A DNA stretch of 64,000 nucleotides from Ignelater luminosus (GCA_011009095.1 VTPC01090915.1:37826-101825), one strand, 5' to 3'. Numbered from the stretch's first letter, positions 11,694 to 23,070 are shown. The notes: generated by a model not told the origin, from the sequence alone. Numbers and translations are program-made.

Positions 11694-13063
11694 CCGGCAA
11701 AACAGCAATTGATACTCGCTGGGTATTTAAGATAAAAGAAGATTGTTCGAAGAAAGCCAGGCTAGTGGCAAGGGGGTTCCAGGTTTCGAATGAACCATAT
11801 GAATTTTTGTATGCACCTGTATGCAGAATACCTACAGTTAGACTATTGATCTCAACGGCAGTCCAACATGATTGGAAACTGAAACAAGTAGACGTGCCAA
11901 CGGCTTTTTTAAATGGCGATCTAGACACTGAAGTGTACATAAAAGTACCAAAGGATTTAGTATGTGAGTCAAAAGTTTTAAGACTGGATCGTTCATTGTA
12001 TGGACTCCGAAATTCTCCGAAGTGCTGGAATGAAAAATTTTCAAAAGAAATGAACAACCTTGGATTCAAACGTTCAATGTATGATTATTGTCTCTATTTT
12101 AAAAAGAATGTTTATTTAGTTTTGTTTGTGGACGATGCTGTGATAATAGGGGATGATTGTGAAGTTATTGAACTGCTAAATAATTTACAAACAATATTTA
12201 AAATAAAGAATCTCGGGGAACCGAAATCGTTTATTGGTATGCAGATTGATCATACTTCAGATGGAATATTTTCGTCTCAGTCTAATATGATAAATCGATT
12301 GCTTAAGGAATTTAGAATGGAAAATTACAAAACCGTTTCAACTCCAATGCAAGCAAATTTTAGTACAAAAGATGCTCCGATAAAGACAGAAATTCCTTAT
12401 AGAAAGCTAATATGTAGTCTGATGTACTTATCTGTGACAACAAGACCAGACATAGCATTTGCTACATCACTGCTAAGGCGCTACTTAGATACTCCTACTG
12501 AAGAGACATGGAAAGCTGGTAAACGCATTCTTCGCTATTTAAATACAACCAAGAATTTTGGACTTACGTTTACCAAGGGCAATCCCGTTCTAGAAGGCAT
12601 GTGTGATGCAGATTGGGCCGGAGACAGAGCTACAAGGAAGACTGTTAGTGGTTTTGTCTGCTATCATGCTGGCAATCCAATCGCCTGGCATTCAAAAAAG
12701 CAAACCTGTGTCGCATTATCGTCTATGGAAGCAGAATATATTGCGGCAGGCTTAGCGGCTCAAGAATTGGTTAATTTACGTGGAGTGCTCTCAGAATTAA
12801 ATAATGAAACAAGTGAAAGTGTAGTGCTAAAAATAGATAATGTTAGTGCAATTTCGCTAATGCATACATTTTCAAATAGCAAACGTGGTAAACATATTGA
12901 AATCAAACATCATTTTATAAAAGATTTGTGTAAGAATAAAATTCTAAATGGCAAATATGTAAATTCTAATGAAAACACAGCAGATATTTTTACAAAACCT
13001 TTATGTAAAGAAAAGTTTGAAAAATTTAGAAATAATTTATTATCTGCTAGTAAAGCTCAGTAA
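11694..13063 (+). pseudogene. copia reverse transcriptase and RNase H (open to natural stop)
   Basis: Open from the C-run frameshift to a TAA at 13061-13063. Conserved blocks in order are 'DTRWVFKIKE', 'VARGF', 'QVDVPTAFLNG' (catalytic Asp, palm motif A), 'SLYGLRNSPKCW', 'LFVDDAVI' (the -VDD- catalytic box), then 'PYRKLICSLMYL' and 'TRPDIAFA'. RNase H follows with 'CDADWAGD', 'SSMEAEYIA' and 'KIDNVSAISL', ending in 'HIEIKHHFIKDL' and 'TADIFTKPL', the normal C-terminus of copia Pol. The catalytic residues all look sound. The domain lacks only its upstream reading context. It would copy element RNA to DNA inside the particle. Confidence 0.93.
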
Positions 13064-13239
13064 ATCTTTTCTTGATTGATACATAATGTGTATACCTACT
13101 TATTTTTGTTTTTGTATTTTCTGATTATGTTATCCTTTTCTTAGTATAATTTGTATTTAATTTGATTGTAAAATTTTAACTTACATTATAAAATACTATT
13201 AGATATAGGATTTGGTTTGTTTATAATGAATATCTAATT

Positions 13240-13248
13240 GAGAGGGGG
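13240..13248 (+). promoter_or_regulatory. Polypurine tract
   Basis: GAGAGGGGG directly precedes the first base of the 3' LTR. It is the RNase-H-resistant primer for plus-strand DNA synthesis in LTR elements. Confidence 0.85.
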
Positions 13249-13390
13249 TGATAAGAATATTTAGTTGTGTAAGTTGGCTGAACTAATTATTATTGTATCT
13301 TGACACTTATAAAAAATTAATGTTTCTTATTAATTCCAAATGTGTTGTAGTAATATTACTTCTGTTTATAATTAAAAAGTTTATATATCA
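13249..13390 (+). repeat. 3' LTR of copia element
   Basis: 142 bp, 138 of 142 identical to the 5' LTR by eye. It begins TGATAAG and ends ATCA, giving the canonical TG...CA. Followed at once by the GAAGT duplication. Confidence 0.94.
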
Positions 13391-13395
13391 GAAGT
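13391..13395. repeat. Target-site duplication GAAGT (right)
   Basis: Exact copy of 8944-8948; marks the right end of the copia insertion. Confidence 0.9.
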
Positions 13396-16300
13396 TTCAG
13401 TTGCAGAACGTAGATTCTTGCAGAACTCACCTACTGAGCACAGATACCCATTTCGATCATAAATTTTGATTTTAGAATGAACTCAGCATCTTCTACAACT
13501 CCCCTTCGAAGATTGTGAACTCATCCAGTTGGACGTTATTCATTTTTATCCTCTTTGCACCCCATGCCGAAATTTCCCACGCGATCAGTGACTGACTCAC
13601 CATGACGGTTCAAAGAGCACAAATTAGAACTCGCTACTTCATTGTAAAGAATCAAGCAAAATTAACCTTTTTGCCATACCATGCAAGTCAGCAAGCAAAA
13701 ATGTATGGTTTTTATATGAAGTTTAGAAGTTCTTGACGGGATGAGTTAATCGCTTTTTGATTTTCGAAGGGATTATTTACGACAAAGAAATTCGAAAGAA
13801 CAAGTAAATGGACAGCCAGTTTTTCCACCACCCTTCACATTTTGCAAAATTCTACGTAAACTCTTTGTGTTTTGTGGACACCCAAGTCTGCGCTTGAACT
13901 TCCAATAAGTCTGCAGGTTTTAGGTTTTTATAGATCTTTGAGTTTTCTCAGGATTCCGGTATTTTTAAGATCTTAGGCCCTTGCCATTTATAAATTTCTC
14001 GAGTGTGTTTGATCTAGATTATTGAACCTTTTGTAATATTATTACGATTATTTCTCTCAACTAATTATGTATAAATGAGTTTTAATCGACATAAGTTTGC
14101 TCGGAATTTTCTGCCTAAGGCAATTTCAAGTATATGCAAAATAGGCACTCATCCGATTAAAACCGAAAGCTGATTGTGCAAATGGTAAGATTACCAGACA
14201 GAATACTGGCAGAATTTAAATCAACTCCAAGCTTTTATGATTTTACTTACAATGGAATAAGTGTTATAAGAAGAAGGAAAATGCTTTAACATATTTAAAG
14301 CTCTTCGCACAGAAAAGTTGGAGATTATCTGTAATTTAGTACCATTAGGAGCAATACCTTCGGCATTAATTTTATGTACCAATATCAAAATTCCATTTTG
14401 ACTAAAAATACACTTGGTATCACAGGTCCATCAAAGGCCCTTGAAGATCTTGCTAAGTACTAAAATATAGCCAAGATGAAGAATCTTGAAAACAGGTTTA
14501 AGAAAAAAAAATATTTTGCAGGATTAAGTAGTAGTTGAGCAAATCATCATTAGGTGGAAGTGAATAATGGTCCTTTTCCGGAACTAATGCCATTGGAGAT
14601 CACCAAACCCTTGCTTGAGATTTTGCCAGTTTGGCCTTGAATTATGTGTCGTTCTTTATGAGAGACGCTATAGGATTTACAAAAATAGGCTAGATGTTCT
14701 CTTTACCAAGTATTTTACTACAGTTGATCAGAGGTTATCGTGGTAGTCTGAAGATCTATTTCTTTGCATTGGTAGCTTTCTAGAAACTTCATGCCCAAAA
14801 TCAACACCTTCTTTTTGACTATTTCGTTTTAAATACATATTTTGATTCCATAATTCCAAAAGCTTTTCTATATATACATTTGAGATTTTGGAAGATTTCA
14901 ATGCAGTTTGATGGGCTATTCACTGTTTATTATTTTTTTTGAGTCAGTTAGACAGAATCTTATTTGGAACTTTCATTTCTATAACAAGGTTTATTATCGG
15001 TTTTTGTTATTAATTATATTATTTCTTCTCACTTTGCATATTTTTTTAGTATGATAATGATTTCATACATATCTATAGTGCGCCAGTTTGTTACGTCTGA
15101 TTCTTTTACTTATTGGTTATTAAATATTTCTTTTTGTTCTCATTTAACACCTTTTGAAATAATAAAGAATGCTGTTGCTCGATAGTGTAGGTTGATATGG
15201 AAGATAATTAGCAACCATAAACTTAATGTAGTGTGTGGGTTTGCGAAATATAAGTACCTACTACTAATTCATCACATATGTAAGAAGCTTCTAATTTGAG
15301 ATATTCTCATTTAACCCTAAAAGTAAAGATGATGTCTAGTCTTGGAAATCCCAATAATTATTCTTTTTTTTTCCTATTTTATTGCAAAAGTAATAATAGA
15401 CAATAAAAAACCTAAAATCTATTCGTGTTTAAACTGCTAGATTTTAAACGACTTTCCCTATGTAACAAAGCCGTTGGCACGTGTTACATATGTGAGAATT
15501 ACCACCTACATCGTTTTAGAAATGCTTTGTGCTGCAGACGTTAAGACAAAGGGATTATGATGAAACAAGAAGCCTTCCTTTTGCTTTACTATGTTTAGCC
15601 ATCCTATGAGACGATGAATTTACTTGGTATCCGACTAAGTAATTACAACCCCTTTGAAGTATGAAGTTAGCAAGCGAGGCAGTCATAATTTTGAGATGTA
15701 CACCTGGAGCATTGTTTTAGATTTTATAAAAAAAAGAGAAAAAAAATCGAAAAATGTATTTTCGGTAATTCACAAAATTTTGAAAATTTCTCCATAAAAT
15801 ATTTTAATAAAGAGGTGATGTGTTGCTATAAATAAAGCCCAGTCCATCACTAACGAGCTAGCATTTTAATGACAGACAGCTGGGCTACATTTCAGTTTAC
15901 GTCACGATTTTAATCTTGGCAGGATTTCAAATAAGAAACAGCAGCAGCACCAGACTGTGCTTTCAGTAACGTTCCTGAAACACCCAACAGCTACTTATTC
16001 GTAATAGTTTAGCTTTTCTCTTTGATTTCAAAGTCTGTTACATACATAAAACGGATTTTATGTTAAATTATTAGATCTCTTGCATTTAGCAACTATTAAC
16101 GCTATTAAGCTTTTCAGATTTAATCTCGACTCTTTCACTTCTATCATCAAGTTGAATTGATACACAAAAAACACAGTTGGCATACATAATTTTTCCCATC
16201 TTATAATAAAAAGTAAACAAAAATCAAGGAAGACATTCAACACGTAAAATTTGTGTCTAGGGGTAATAAATATTTCACTAATGTGGTTTTTTATACTACC

Positions 16301-18086
16301 GTCGGTATAACCTACCTCAATCTGAATTTATTACGATATGTGGACATGAAATATCTTCTCACGAAATCTCAACAAATTTCGACTTTCTAGTTTAATCTAC
16401 GTAATAGAACCGGAATAATCTCCACACATTAAATCATTTCTATTTTTGGAAGTGCACTGCCCTATAATTTTGATTAGTTTTTATCATTGTTTAAAATGTT
16501 TAACAATCATTATTAAATCCACGTACAACTATTTTCGCAATTATCTGACATTTCATACAGAAAAACTGGTAGTTTAAAAAAAGGCAACGTGAAAGGGATT
16601 TTAGAAATACCAGCATACTTTTATAACTGTGTTTCAGTGAAACGATTTTAAAAATATCTAAAAAAACGTGCGATATACGGGTGACATTGTAGTGTGTGTT
16701 TGTCATTTCTTTTTCCGCGAGTTTGATACATGTACGAACGTGGATTTTGAACGGTTGGCGTCTTTCCAAAACTGATAATTTAAAACCGCTCGGAATTTAG
16801 TACATAATAGATCTCCCACGATATTACTACGATAATGTATTTCCCTATCTAGAACTATATTTACTTCTCAAATTCTATTTGCGCTGCCTATAGTATGTAG
16901 TATGATACCATCCATTAGAAGTATTAAAGATAGTTGAGAGAGAATAGTAAATGCGTTGTTCGCTTCTTTCCTAGCCATTTTAGCTTTCTTTTCATGAATT
17001 TACCGTATACAAGCAATTGCATTTTCTACTACTTTTCTTTGATGTACAGATAAGTAAGATACGAGAAACATAATAACTTTTTAAAATTAATGCTTTTATA
17101 TATTTTCTGACTTAAAAGAATCTTTTGTAGTAGTTTTATTTATCAGGGTAACTTTAATCCAAACCTTTTGTAGAAATTTGATTATCAGCTGCAATTGACA
17201 CCTATCATGAGTGGCATAATTCATCTCAAATCTAGTCTTTCTATAACATTGCAAAAGTGTTTCAGATAGCTTCAGGGTTACTTGAAAAGCACTTTATATA
17301 TATCATATAGCTTTAAACCACTCCAATGAACCGTTTGCTTGAAAAGCTCTACAGACCATCTCAATGTTAACATCGTTTGTAAGACACGTTGGACCAGAAC
17401 CTCCTCATCGCCTATCTCTACTCCTCACTGTAACCACAATGAAAATAAGATTAATTTTTGCTTTCTATTTATAAACTCGTCGAAATCTGCTATTTGTAAC
17501 AGATAAAATTCAGTTAAACCAATGTGAACTAGTCAGAATTAGAAGTTCACAACAATATTAGTAAATTTATGGTTTTGAAACGTAACTTCAGATTTTTGCG
17601 CTGTTACACCAAACAAAACGAGTAAATTATATAGCATACGACAAGAATATTTTTTGAGTAAAACAATTTGATTCCATTCAATCTTACAAATAAAATTATT
17701 GCTATTGGAATTTTATTTAGATACATTCGATTTTCTGAAACTGTAAATAAGGGTCCAAAATTGTTTTTTAGAGAATTCGGTGTCATTAGTGATTTTGGTA
17801 TCAATAGAGTAAGTTCTTTTTTGCTAAGTTGTGTATTGTGGCATTCTGAGACTCATTGTTTTTTTTCCAAAATGATTTGAGAAGTGGCGAATGTTGTTAT
17901 TTACGGTTTATCATTTTAATTTCAGTTGCAGTTGTGCCTGATCGTTATCCATTTTATTTGGCCAAATTTGAAATTTATTTAAACTTTTTCATTCCAAGTT
18001 AAGCTTTTTGTGTGGATAAACTCCATCTATCGATTACTTGTTCTACTTTTGTGTCTTGTTTAAGATCTATCTTTGGTTTTCTAGGC
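13396..18086. other. Unassigned spacer between copia and mariner elements
   Basis: Short frames at 16058-16243, 16500-16769 and 17604-17880 have no recognisable domain. A TATA-like motif (TATAAATAAAG at 15827) has no credible downstream gene. No element ends found. Confidence 0.5.
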
Positions 18087-18088
18087 TA

Positions 18089-18112
18089 CGAGGTATGTAA
18101 ATAAACTAATGA
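18089..18112. repeat. mariner left terminal inverted repeat
   Basis: 24 bases matching the reverse complement of 18912-18935 except at three positions. Preceded by the TA duplication. Confidence 0.88.
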
Positions 18113-18247
18113 GACTGGCAACGTAGCGTTCGATGTGGCAACACTGAGGACTACTGCGCCGCCAGTACGAGTTTGAACTCCGTCGAGTCATTTGGTTTTC
18201 TGTAGGAATTTCTTTCGTAAACTGTTTCTTTCTATTGTGTTCTGAAA

Positions 18248-18874
18248 ATGAGTGATATCAATTTCGAGTAACGTTGTGCTGTCAGGTTTTGGTTCAGACT
18301 TAGTCACAGTGCGACAGAAACTTGCAAAGCTTCAGCAGGCCTATGTAGACAATGTTTTGTCAAGGGCCCAGGTTTTCAGGTGGTTTAAGGCATTTTCAGA
18401 AGGAAGAGAACAAGATTGAAGATGAACCTCGCAGCGGAAGACCTGCAACTGCAAAAACTGAGGAAGATGTTGTCAGAAAACGGTAAACCAACAGTTTTAC
18501 CGAGAAGTTCTTGAAAAACTTCGAAAAAGGGTCATGCGTGTGAGACCTAGCATCAAGAACTACTGGGTCACGACAATGCGCCTTATTACGCTGCATTTTC
18601 AATTAATGAGTTCTTGACAAGTAAAGACATCTCTGTGGCTCCTCAGCTCCCTTATTCCCTCGACTTGAGTTCTTGTGACTTTTTTATCTTCCCAAGATTG
18701 AAAAATCACCTCAAAGGACGTCACTTTGGGGCATTAAAACTGCCATAACCGACCAACTGAAGGCAATTTCAGTATCCGAGTTCCAGAGCTGCTATGTAGA
18801 GTGGGAAAATCGTCTCCATCGCTGTGTGGCTTTCCAAGGCAATTACCTTGAAGGAGACAATGTGGAATTGTAAT
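18248..18874 (+). pseudogene. mariner transposase remnant
   Basis: Starts at an ATG giving 'MSDINFE', immediately hit by a TAA (18269-18271) where a Gln codon is usual. The N-terminal DNA-binding region reads on across frames: 'RFWFRLSHSATETCK', then after a shift 'LQQAYVDNVLSRAQVFRWF', and after another shift 'EDEPRSGRPATA'. A large deletion near 18482 removes the middle, including the first catalytic Asp. The C-terminal part resumes with 'HDNAPYYAAFS' (second Asp of the DD34D triad) and 'PQLPYSLDLSSCDFFIF' (third Asp), then 'LKGRHFG' and the terminal 'GNYLEGDNVEL' before a TAA. A cut-and-paste enzyme in life; clearly dead here. Family placement is firm; the subfamily is not determined. Confidence 0.9.
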
Positions 18875-18911
18875 TTTAATTGAATAAAAGAATTATAAAA
18901 AATCAGCCTCG

Positions 18912-18935
18912 TCATTACTTTATTTACACGCCTCG
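18912..18935. repeat. mariner right terminal inverted repeat
   Basis: Complements the left end (three mismatches in 24) and is followed by TA at 18936-18937. Confidence 0.88.
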
Positions 18936-18937
18936 TA

Positions 18938-19625
18938 TATGATGATGAAACTTTACTATTACGGTTAAATCTCACAAAATAAACGTCAACATCAGTAGCA
19001 AAGTAGGAAGAAGGCAGTGCTTTGTTAATCCTTGTTTTAAAAGCATAAACAGTTATAGGAGTTACCAAAAAAAGTTTTTTGCGAGGACTTGGATAATATC
19101 TATATTAAATATTTATTATCATTCGACCTAGAAACCTGGAGAGTCTAAAAAGTATGAGCAGATCGAGCAGCTCGAAAAACACCAAAAGGTCTACACAGAT
19201 CCAAAAAATTTAGACATTTGAGAACATAATTTTGCTTGTCTAAACATAACCATGAAACTATACTTGGATGGACATTGTCTTACAAATATGTAATGTAATT
19301 TCTAGGTTCTGCTGGAAGTACTAAATCGAATTAATAAAGTTGAAAATGTTTTCTTCAATTGTTTGATGATATTAGCTATTTTAGCTACAGAAAATATCTA
19401 AAATAAAAAAAAAATTATGGATATGGAGAAGAAAAAAAGGAATACCCAACTCTGAGTTAGATCTTTCCAATAAAATATAAAAATTATTTAAACTCTTTCG
19501 CTTTTAATAGTTATTAGACTATTATTCATAAGTTCTTTGATAAAATAATGTTTCCAACAACAACTATCAAACCGGTAAGAAATCAGTTCGCTCATTGAAC
19601 ATTTAAGGACAGGTTTCTGACGGTC
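18938..19625. other. Short spacer between mariner and Harbinger elements
   Basis: AT-rich, with a frame at 18769-19068 (minus) that only overlaps the mariner end. Nothing else recognised. Confidence 0.5.
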
Positions 19626-19628
19626 TAA

Positions 19629-19661
19629 GGGCCGGTTTTTTCACCTCTGTATAAAGTTGTC
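19629..19661. repeat. Harbinger left terminal inverted repeat
   Basis: 33 bases; the first 20 are identical to the complement of the right end, then two mismatches, then AAAGTTGTC shared. Preceded by TAA. Confidence 0.92.
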
Positions 19662-20092
19662 TATAAATTTATGTAGTCGATAACTAACAAAACTGTCTTT
19701 TCATCTGCCAATAATGCTAATCCTTCTGATAAATGTAGTTAAGTGGTCAATAACTTTAAAGACTACTTGAACTAGCCAGTAAACAGTTATCGAGTAGATA
19801 ACCTACAAATCTGTTTTGTTTTGGATGAAATGCCAGTATAAATAAATTACATTTAAACCATGATGATGCATGATATCTTTAATGAAGAACTTGATTTTAT
19901 GATAGATCAAGGTATATACAACGTCATTAATATCGTAAATCGTGATCGAAAGGATTATATTGTGAGACCCAAGATAAATAACTGGGAAACCTGGGATGAC
20001 AAAGAATTTATCCAAAGATTTAGGATATCTAAAGTGACTGTGCAAAATTTTTTAAATGAGATTGAGACGGATATTTCCCATCCTACAGATAG

Positions 20093-20158
20093 GTAAGTTA
20101 ATAAAGCAATTAGGCAAATTATACAGATAGTAATAATCATGTAATATTTTAATTTTAG
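20093..20158 (+). other. Intron 1 of Harbinger transposase
   Basis: 66 bp, starts GTAAGTTAAT and ends AATTTTAG. Joining its flanks keeps the transposase frame (split AGA codon). Confidence 0.85.
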
Positions 20159-20445
20159 AAATAGTCCTATACCTCCATTACAGCAGCTATTATTGACATT
20201 AAAATTACTTGCATCAGGTAATTTCTACATTAATGTAGCTGATTTTGGTGGTATAAGCAAATCAACATGTGGAAAGATCATTAAACGTGTGGTATATGCA
20301 ATAGCAAACCTTCGCGATCGGTATATTAAATTTCCACAAACTGCAGCTGAAAAGCAAACTGCAGTTCTAGAGTTTTCTAGAATAGCAAGATTTCCAAGAG
20401 TGATTGGGGCAATATATTGTACCCATGTAAAAATACAATCACCAG

Positions 20446-20498
20446 GTCAGTTTAAATGAATCATAAAGAGTGATTACTAACTGTCCAAAATGTTGTAG
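20446..20498 (+). other. Intron 2 of Harbinger transposase
   Basis: 53 bp, starts GTCAGTTTAA and ends TGTTGTAG. Removal leads directly into 'GDVGENFCNRKGYFSLNVQV', the conserved block of this family. Confidence 0.82.
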
Positions 20499-21258
20499 AT
20501 GGAGATGTTGGTGAAAATTTCTGCAACCGAAAAGGGTACTTTTCTTTGAATGTTCAGGTTATAAGTGATGCAAACAATCGCATAATTGATATTGTTTCAC
20601 GATGACCAGGAGCTGCTCACGATAGTTATATTTTTGCGTTTTGAAACTGGCCAAATAAACTTTATTTTACTAGGGGACAGTGGCTACCCACTGCGTCCTT
20701 ACTTATTAACACCATTTGATAATCCACAAACAGATGCCCAAAGACTGTATAACGAATCTCAGATACGAACTCGAAATGTAGTTGAAAGAACATTTGGAAT
20801 ATGGAAACGACGTTTTCCAATTTTATCAATGGGTATTCGGACTCATTTAGCCTTAACCCAAGCCATTATAGTAGCAAGTGCAGTGTTACATAATTTGGCC
20901 TGCAATAACCAAGATGTATTACCAAATGATGAAAATGACATTGATGTGGAAAATGATCAAGACCAAGAACATCAAGGGGCAGGAATTATAGAACAGGCAG
21001 GTCATGCTATGAGACAAACAATAGTGAACTACTTTGCCGAATTATTATGATGTAGTATATGTAAAAAAGACTTGACTGAAGTATACTATGGCAATGGAAA
21101 GTCACGCCGAATTCATTTGTGAGAATAATATTATAGTTACAGTTCTAAGAGGTAGCCGACATTACTACTACTTTTTCTTACAGCATTTCAATTTAGTACA
21201 TATGTAGGACCAAGATATGTATGCTTATTAATTATTTCAAATATATACCTCTACTATG

Positions 21259-21279
21259 TTATTATTATTATTATTATTA
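21259..21279. repeat. (TTA)7 microsatellite
   Basis: Seven perfect TTA units inside the Harbinger element, between the ends of its two genes. Confidence 0.9.
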
Positions 21280-21619
21280 AATCTTCCAATTAAATTAATA
21301 GTTCTATTTTGTAAAAAGATCACATAATAAAGTTTGGTTATAGTTTATTATTTCTGATTATTCCTTTATATTTATTTCAATGATGAACTATCAAAAAGTA
21401 GCCCAATCCGCATAGTCTATAACTGAAAGATGGATTTCAGTGAGAAAAGATTATGTACAACTAAATTCTAAATTGTCGATGAGACAAATACACAAATAAA
21501 TAAATCACCATCATAAATATTTCCTTTCATAAGTTTTATTTTTTTTCATTCCCTACAATAGAGGTTCATGACTATTAACATCTTTTAGTCTTTTCCTCCT
21601 GTAGATTAGAATACTGTGT

Positions 21620-22701
21620 CTACCCTTCTAACTTTTTTTGCAATAAATGAATCTTTAATTTGTTTTTCTCAATTTTCAATTCTAATAGTTCCAGCTTTAA
21701 TTTTCTCTGTTTCATTCTAAATTGGTCTTCTTCAATCACCCGCTTTTCTTTAATTTCATTGTCTTTTTGAATTACATTTCTTTGTAATTCAACGAGTTGA
21801 GTTCTTGAATCTAATATTTGCTCTAGTTTAGAATTCAATAGATCCTTTGCTGCAGATTTTGCAGGAAATGGTGGAGTCCTTAAAGCTTTGTGTTTTTTTT
21901 CTCTTAACATCCTGGGATTCCAGCTTTCCCATCGTTATGGGAGTGTTTTCCTAAAAGTATATATTAATATCACAAATTGAAAACCTTATACTTAAAACAT
22001 ACTTTAGTTTCTTTGGTGATCTGTGTTATTTGTACTACATCCGAGGTATCAAGTTCAGCAGTATTTGTTAATACATCAAATGATGCTTGTTCTGAATTGA
22101 AAACACACTCTGCCAAAATAATATCAGTAGCTTCTGCTGGTGCTAATTCGTTTACATAAAAAAAATTACTGTTCAGGTTGGGCTCTACAACTGCACTACT
22201 ACTTGTGTTCTCTGAAATATTAATGACAAATAATAAGATTTATTATTGTGTTTATGCAATAGTTACCATTTAATACCTGATCACTATCAAAATTAGCTGG
22301 TAAACCGTTTATGTTTAACTGAAGATATCCCATCAGTTTTACCTCAAAATCTGTTAATTCTTGTACATCTGCCTGTCCGCCGCCTGTTTTGAAAACTTCT
22401 ACTTTGTTTTTGGATAATTTAGATTTTAATGTTTGTTTTATAGTGTCATATTTATTTCTCGAAACAGTAACACTTCTTTCATTCCCAGCAAGTGCTTTAA
22501 ATTCTTGGGAAATCTTTTCCCAAATTTAATTTTTTTTCCTTCCATGTAATAGAGTCAGTTTTTTTTATTTTCAACCATCTTTATATGTCGAATGACTACA
22601 TCAATAAGAAATCTTGTTTCCAATTCTGTGAAATTCTTCGAACGTTTTCTTTTTCTTTGAGTACATACTTGATTATCTCCGCCTCGATTTTCCAGATCCA
22701 T
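21620..22701 (-). pseudogene. Myb/SANT-like accessory protein of the Harbinger element, frameshifted
   Basis: Minus-strand gene from an ATG at 22701 to a TAG at 21620-21622. Exons 22701-22267, 22211-22003 and 21950-21620 are separated by short GT-AG introns (55 and 52 bp). The N-terminal part is a zeste-like Myb/SANT DNA-binding domain: 'FTELETRFLIDVVIRHIKMV', then 'WEKISQEFKALAGNERSVTV' and 'NKYDTIKQTLKSK'. Two frameshifts at 8-T runs (22530-22537 and 22559-22566) break this domain. The last exon is a Lys/Glu-rich coiled coil of about 70 residues beginning after 'WESWNPRMLREKKHKALR', again out of frame with the spliced reading. In PIF/Harbinger this partner helps the transposase bind the ends and enter the nucleus. 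Its convergent placement is the family norm. Confidence 0.85.
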
Positions 22702-23034
22702 CTAACGACACACACATTATTCATATATTTACTTTGCTGTATTCATAATTAATACGTACCTTTGCACTACAGAAACGTCAGAAAAGTGAGGCTAGATCGC
22801 ATTTCTTCTATCAAATTATTTTGCTTATTCTTTGTCTCACTCTTACAACATTATTAATGTATTAGCTTTCTTACTCATACGGTGAAGTTAGTTTATCATC
22901 ATTTTTGTTGCCAACCTATTTTACATATACTAATCTGTCGATTTGTTAATGATAATAATAAAACTGTTGAAACGACGCATTTATTTAACGGCCAATTTAA
23001 TGTGCAGTTTAAATAAAAGTTCCCTTTACTAAAT

Positions 23035-23067
23035 GACAACTTTACAGAGAGGTGAAAAAACCGGCCC
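23035..23067. repeat. Harbinger right terminal inverted repeat
   Basis: Complement of the left end; followed by TAA at 23068-23070. Confidence 0.92.
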
Positions 23068-23070
23068 TAA

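Larger units (their letters stand above)
8949..13390 (+). mobile_element. Ty1/copia LTR retrotransposon, full-length but defective
   Basis: A 4442-bp element bounded by two 142-bp direct LTRs and flanked by the 5-bp duplication GAAGT (8944-8948 and 13391-13395), which is the hallmark of retroviral-type integration. Internal order is primer site, gag, protease, integrase, reverse transcriptase, RNase H, polypurine tract. Integrase before RT defines the copia superfamily. No envelope frame is present. The LTRs differ at four positions, so the insertion is neither brand new nor ancient. Coding is interrupted by in-frame stops at 9548-9550 and 10043-10045 and by frameshifts near 10465, at 10560-10585 and at the C run 11689-11695. 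The copy therefore cannot make a full polyprotein, though its RNA could in principle still be mobilised by active relatives. Confidence 0.96.
18089..18935 (+). mobile_element. mariner (Tc1/mariner superfamily), internally deleted
   Basis: An 847-bp element flanked by TA duplications (18087-18088 and 18936-18937). The two ends form inverted repeats: CGAGG then TGTAAATAAA and TAATGA at the left, with the complement at the right (21 of the first 24 bases agree). Full mariners are about 1.3 kb, so roughly 450 bp of the interior are missing. It carries a broken transposase, could not move by itself, and could only be mobilised by a transposase from an active relative. Confidence 0.92.
19860..21050 (+). 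pseudogene. PIF/Harbinger transposase (HARBI1-like), inactivated
   Basis: Three exons: 19860-20092, 20159-20445 and 20499 to the TGA at 21048-21050, with GT-AG introns of 66 and 53 bp. Splicing the first two gives a continuous frame with the conserved 'PLQQLLLTLKLLASGNFY' block and 'GGISKSTCGKIIKRV' helix-turn-helix-like region. The nuclease core is DDE: the first Asp should lie in an I-D-G-T-H motif, but here it reads 'IYCTH', so the Asp is replaced. The second is present in 'LLGDSGYPLRPYL' and the Glu in 'RNVVERTFGIWKRRFP'. Exon 3 has a TGA at 20603-20605 where Trp is conserved (R-W-P-G), and a small deletion with frameshift near 20630-20640. The enzyme would have excised and inserted the element at TWA sites. 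Confidence 0.92.
19629..23067 (+). mobile_element. PIF/Harbinger DNA transposon, full length but decayed
   Basis: 3439 bp, flanked by TAA duplications (19626-19628 and 23068-23070), the 3-bp TWA type made by PIF/Harbinger transposases. Ends are inverted repeats starting GGGCCGGTTTTTTCACCTCT, 31 of 33 bases matching. Inside are the two genes that define autonomous members: a DDE transposase on the plus strand and a Myb/SANT-like protein on the minus strand. They are arranged tail to tail, with about 570 bp between their stops. Both contain stops or frameshifts, so this copy is non-autonomous. Confidence 0.94.

Noticed and set aside
11680-12069. Minus-strand open frame of 129 codons
   Set aside because: It lies antisense to the copia reverse transcriptase, whose plus-strand motifs are unmistakable; it is a shadow frame.
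15827-15900. TATA box followed by TCACTA and TTCAGTTTA initiator-like motifs
   Set aside because: Spacing is not ideal and no downstream gene or splice-linked frame supports a promoter.
18396-18602. Minus-strand open frame within the mariner
   Set aside because: Antisense to transposase remnants; no independent evidence.
18769-19068. Minus-strand 99-codon frame
   Set aside because: Mostly antisense to the mariner C-terminus and right inverted repeat.
23035-23067. Possible CRISPR-like or tandem spacing of repeats near the Harbinger ends
   Set aside because: The repeats are two inverted transposon termini only; no array exists and the DNA is eukaryotic.
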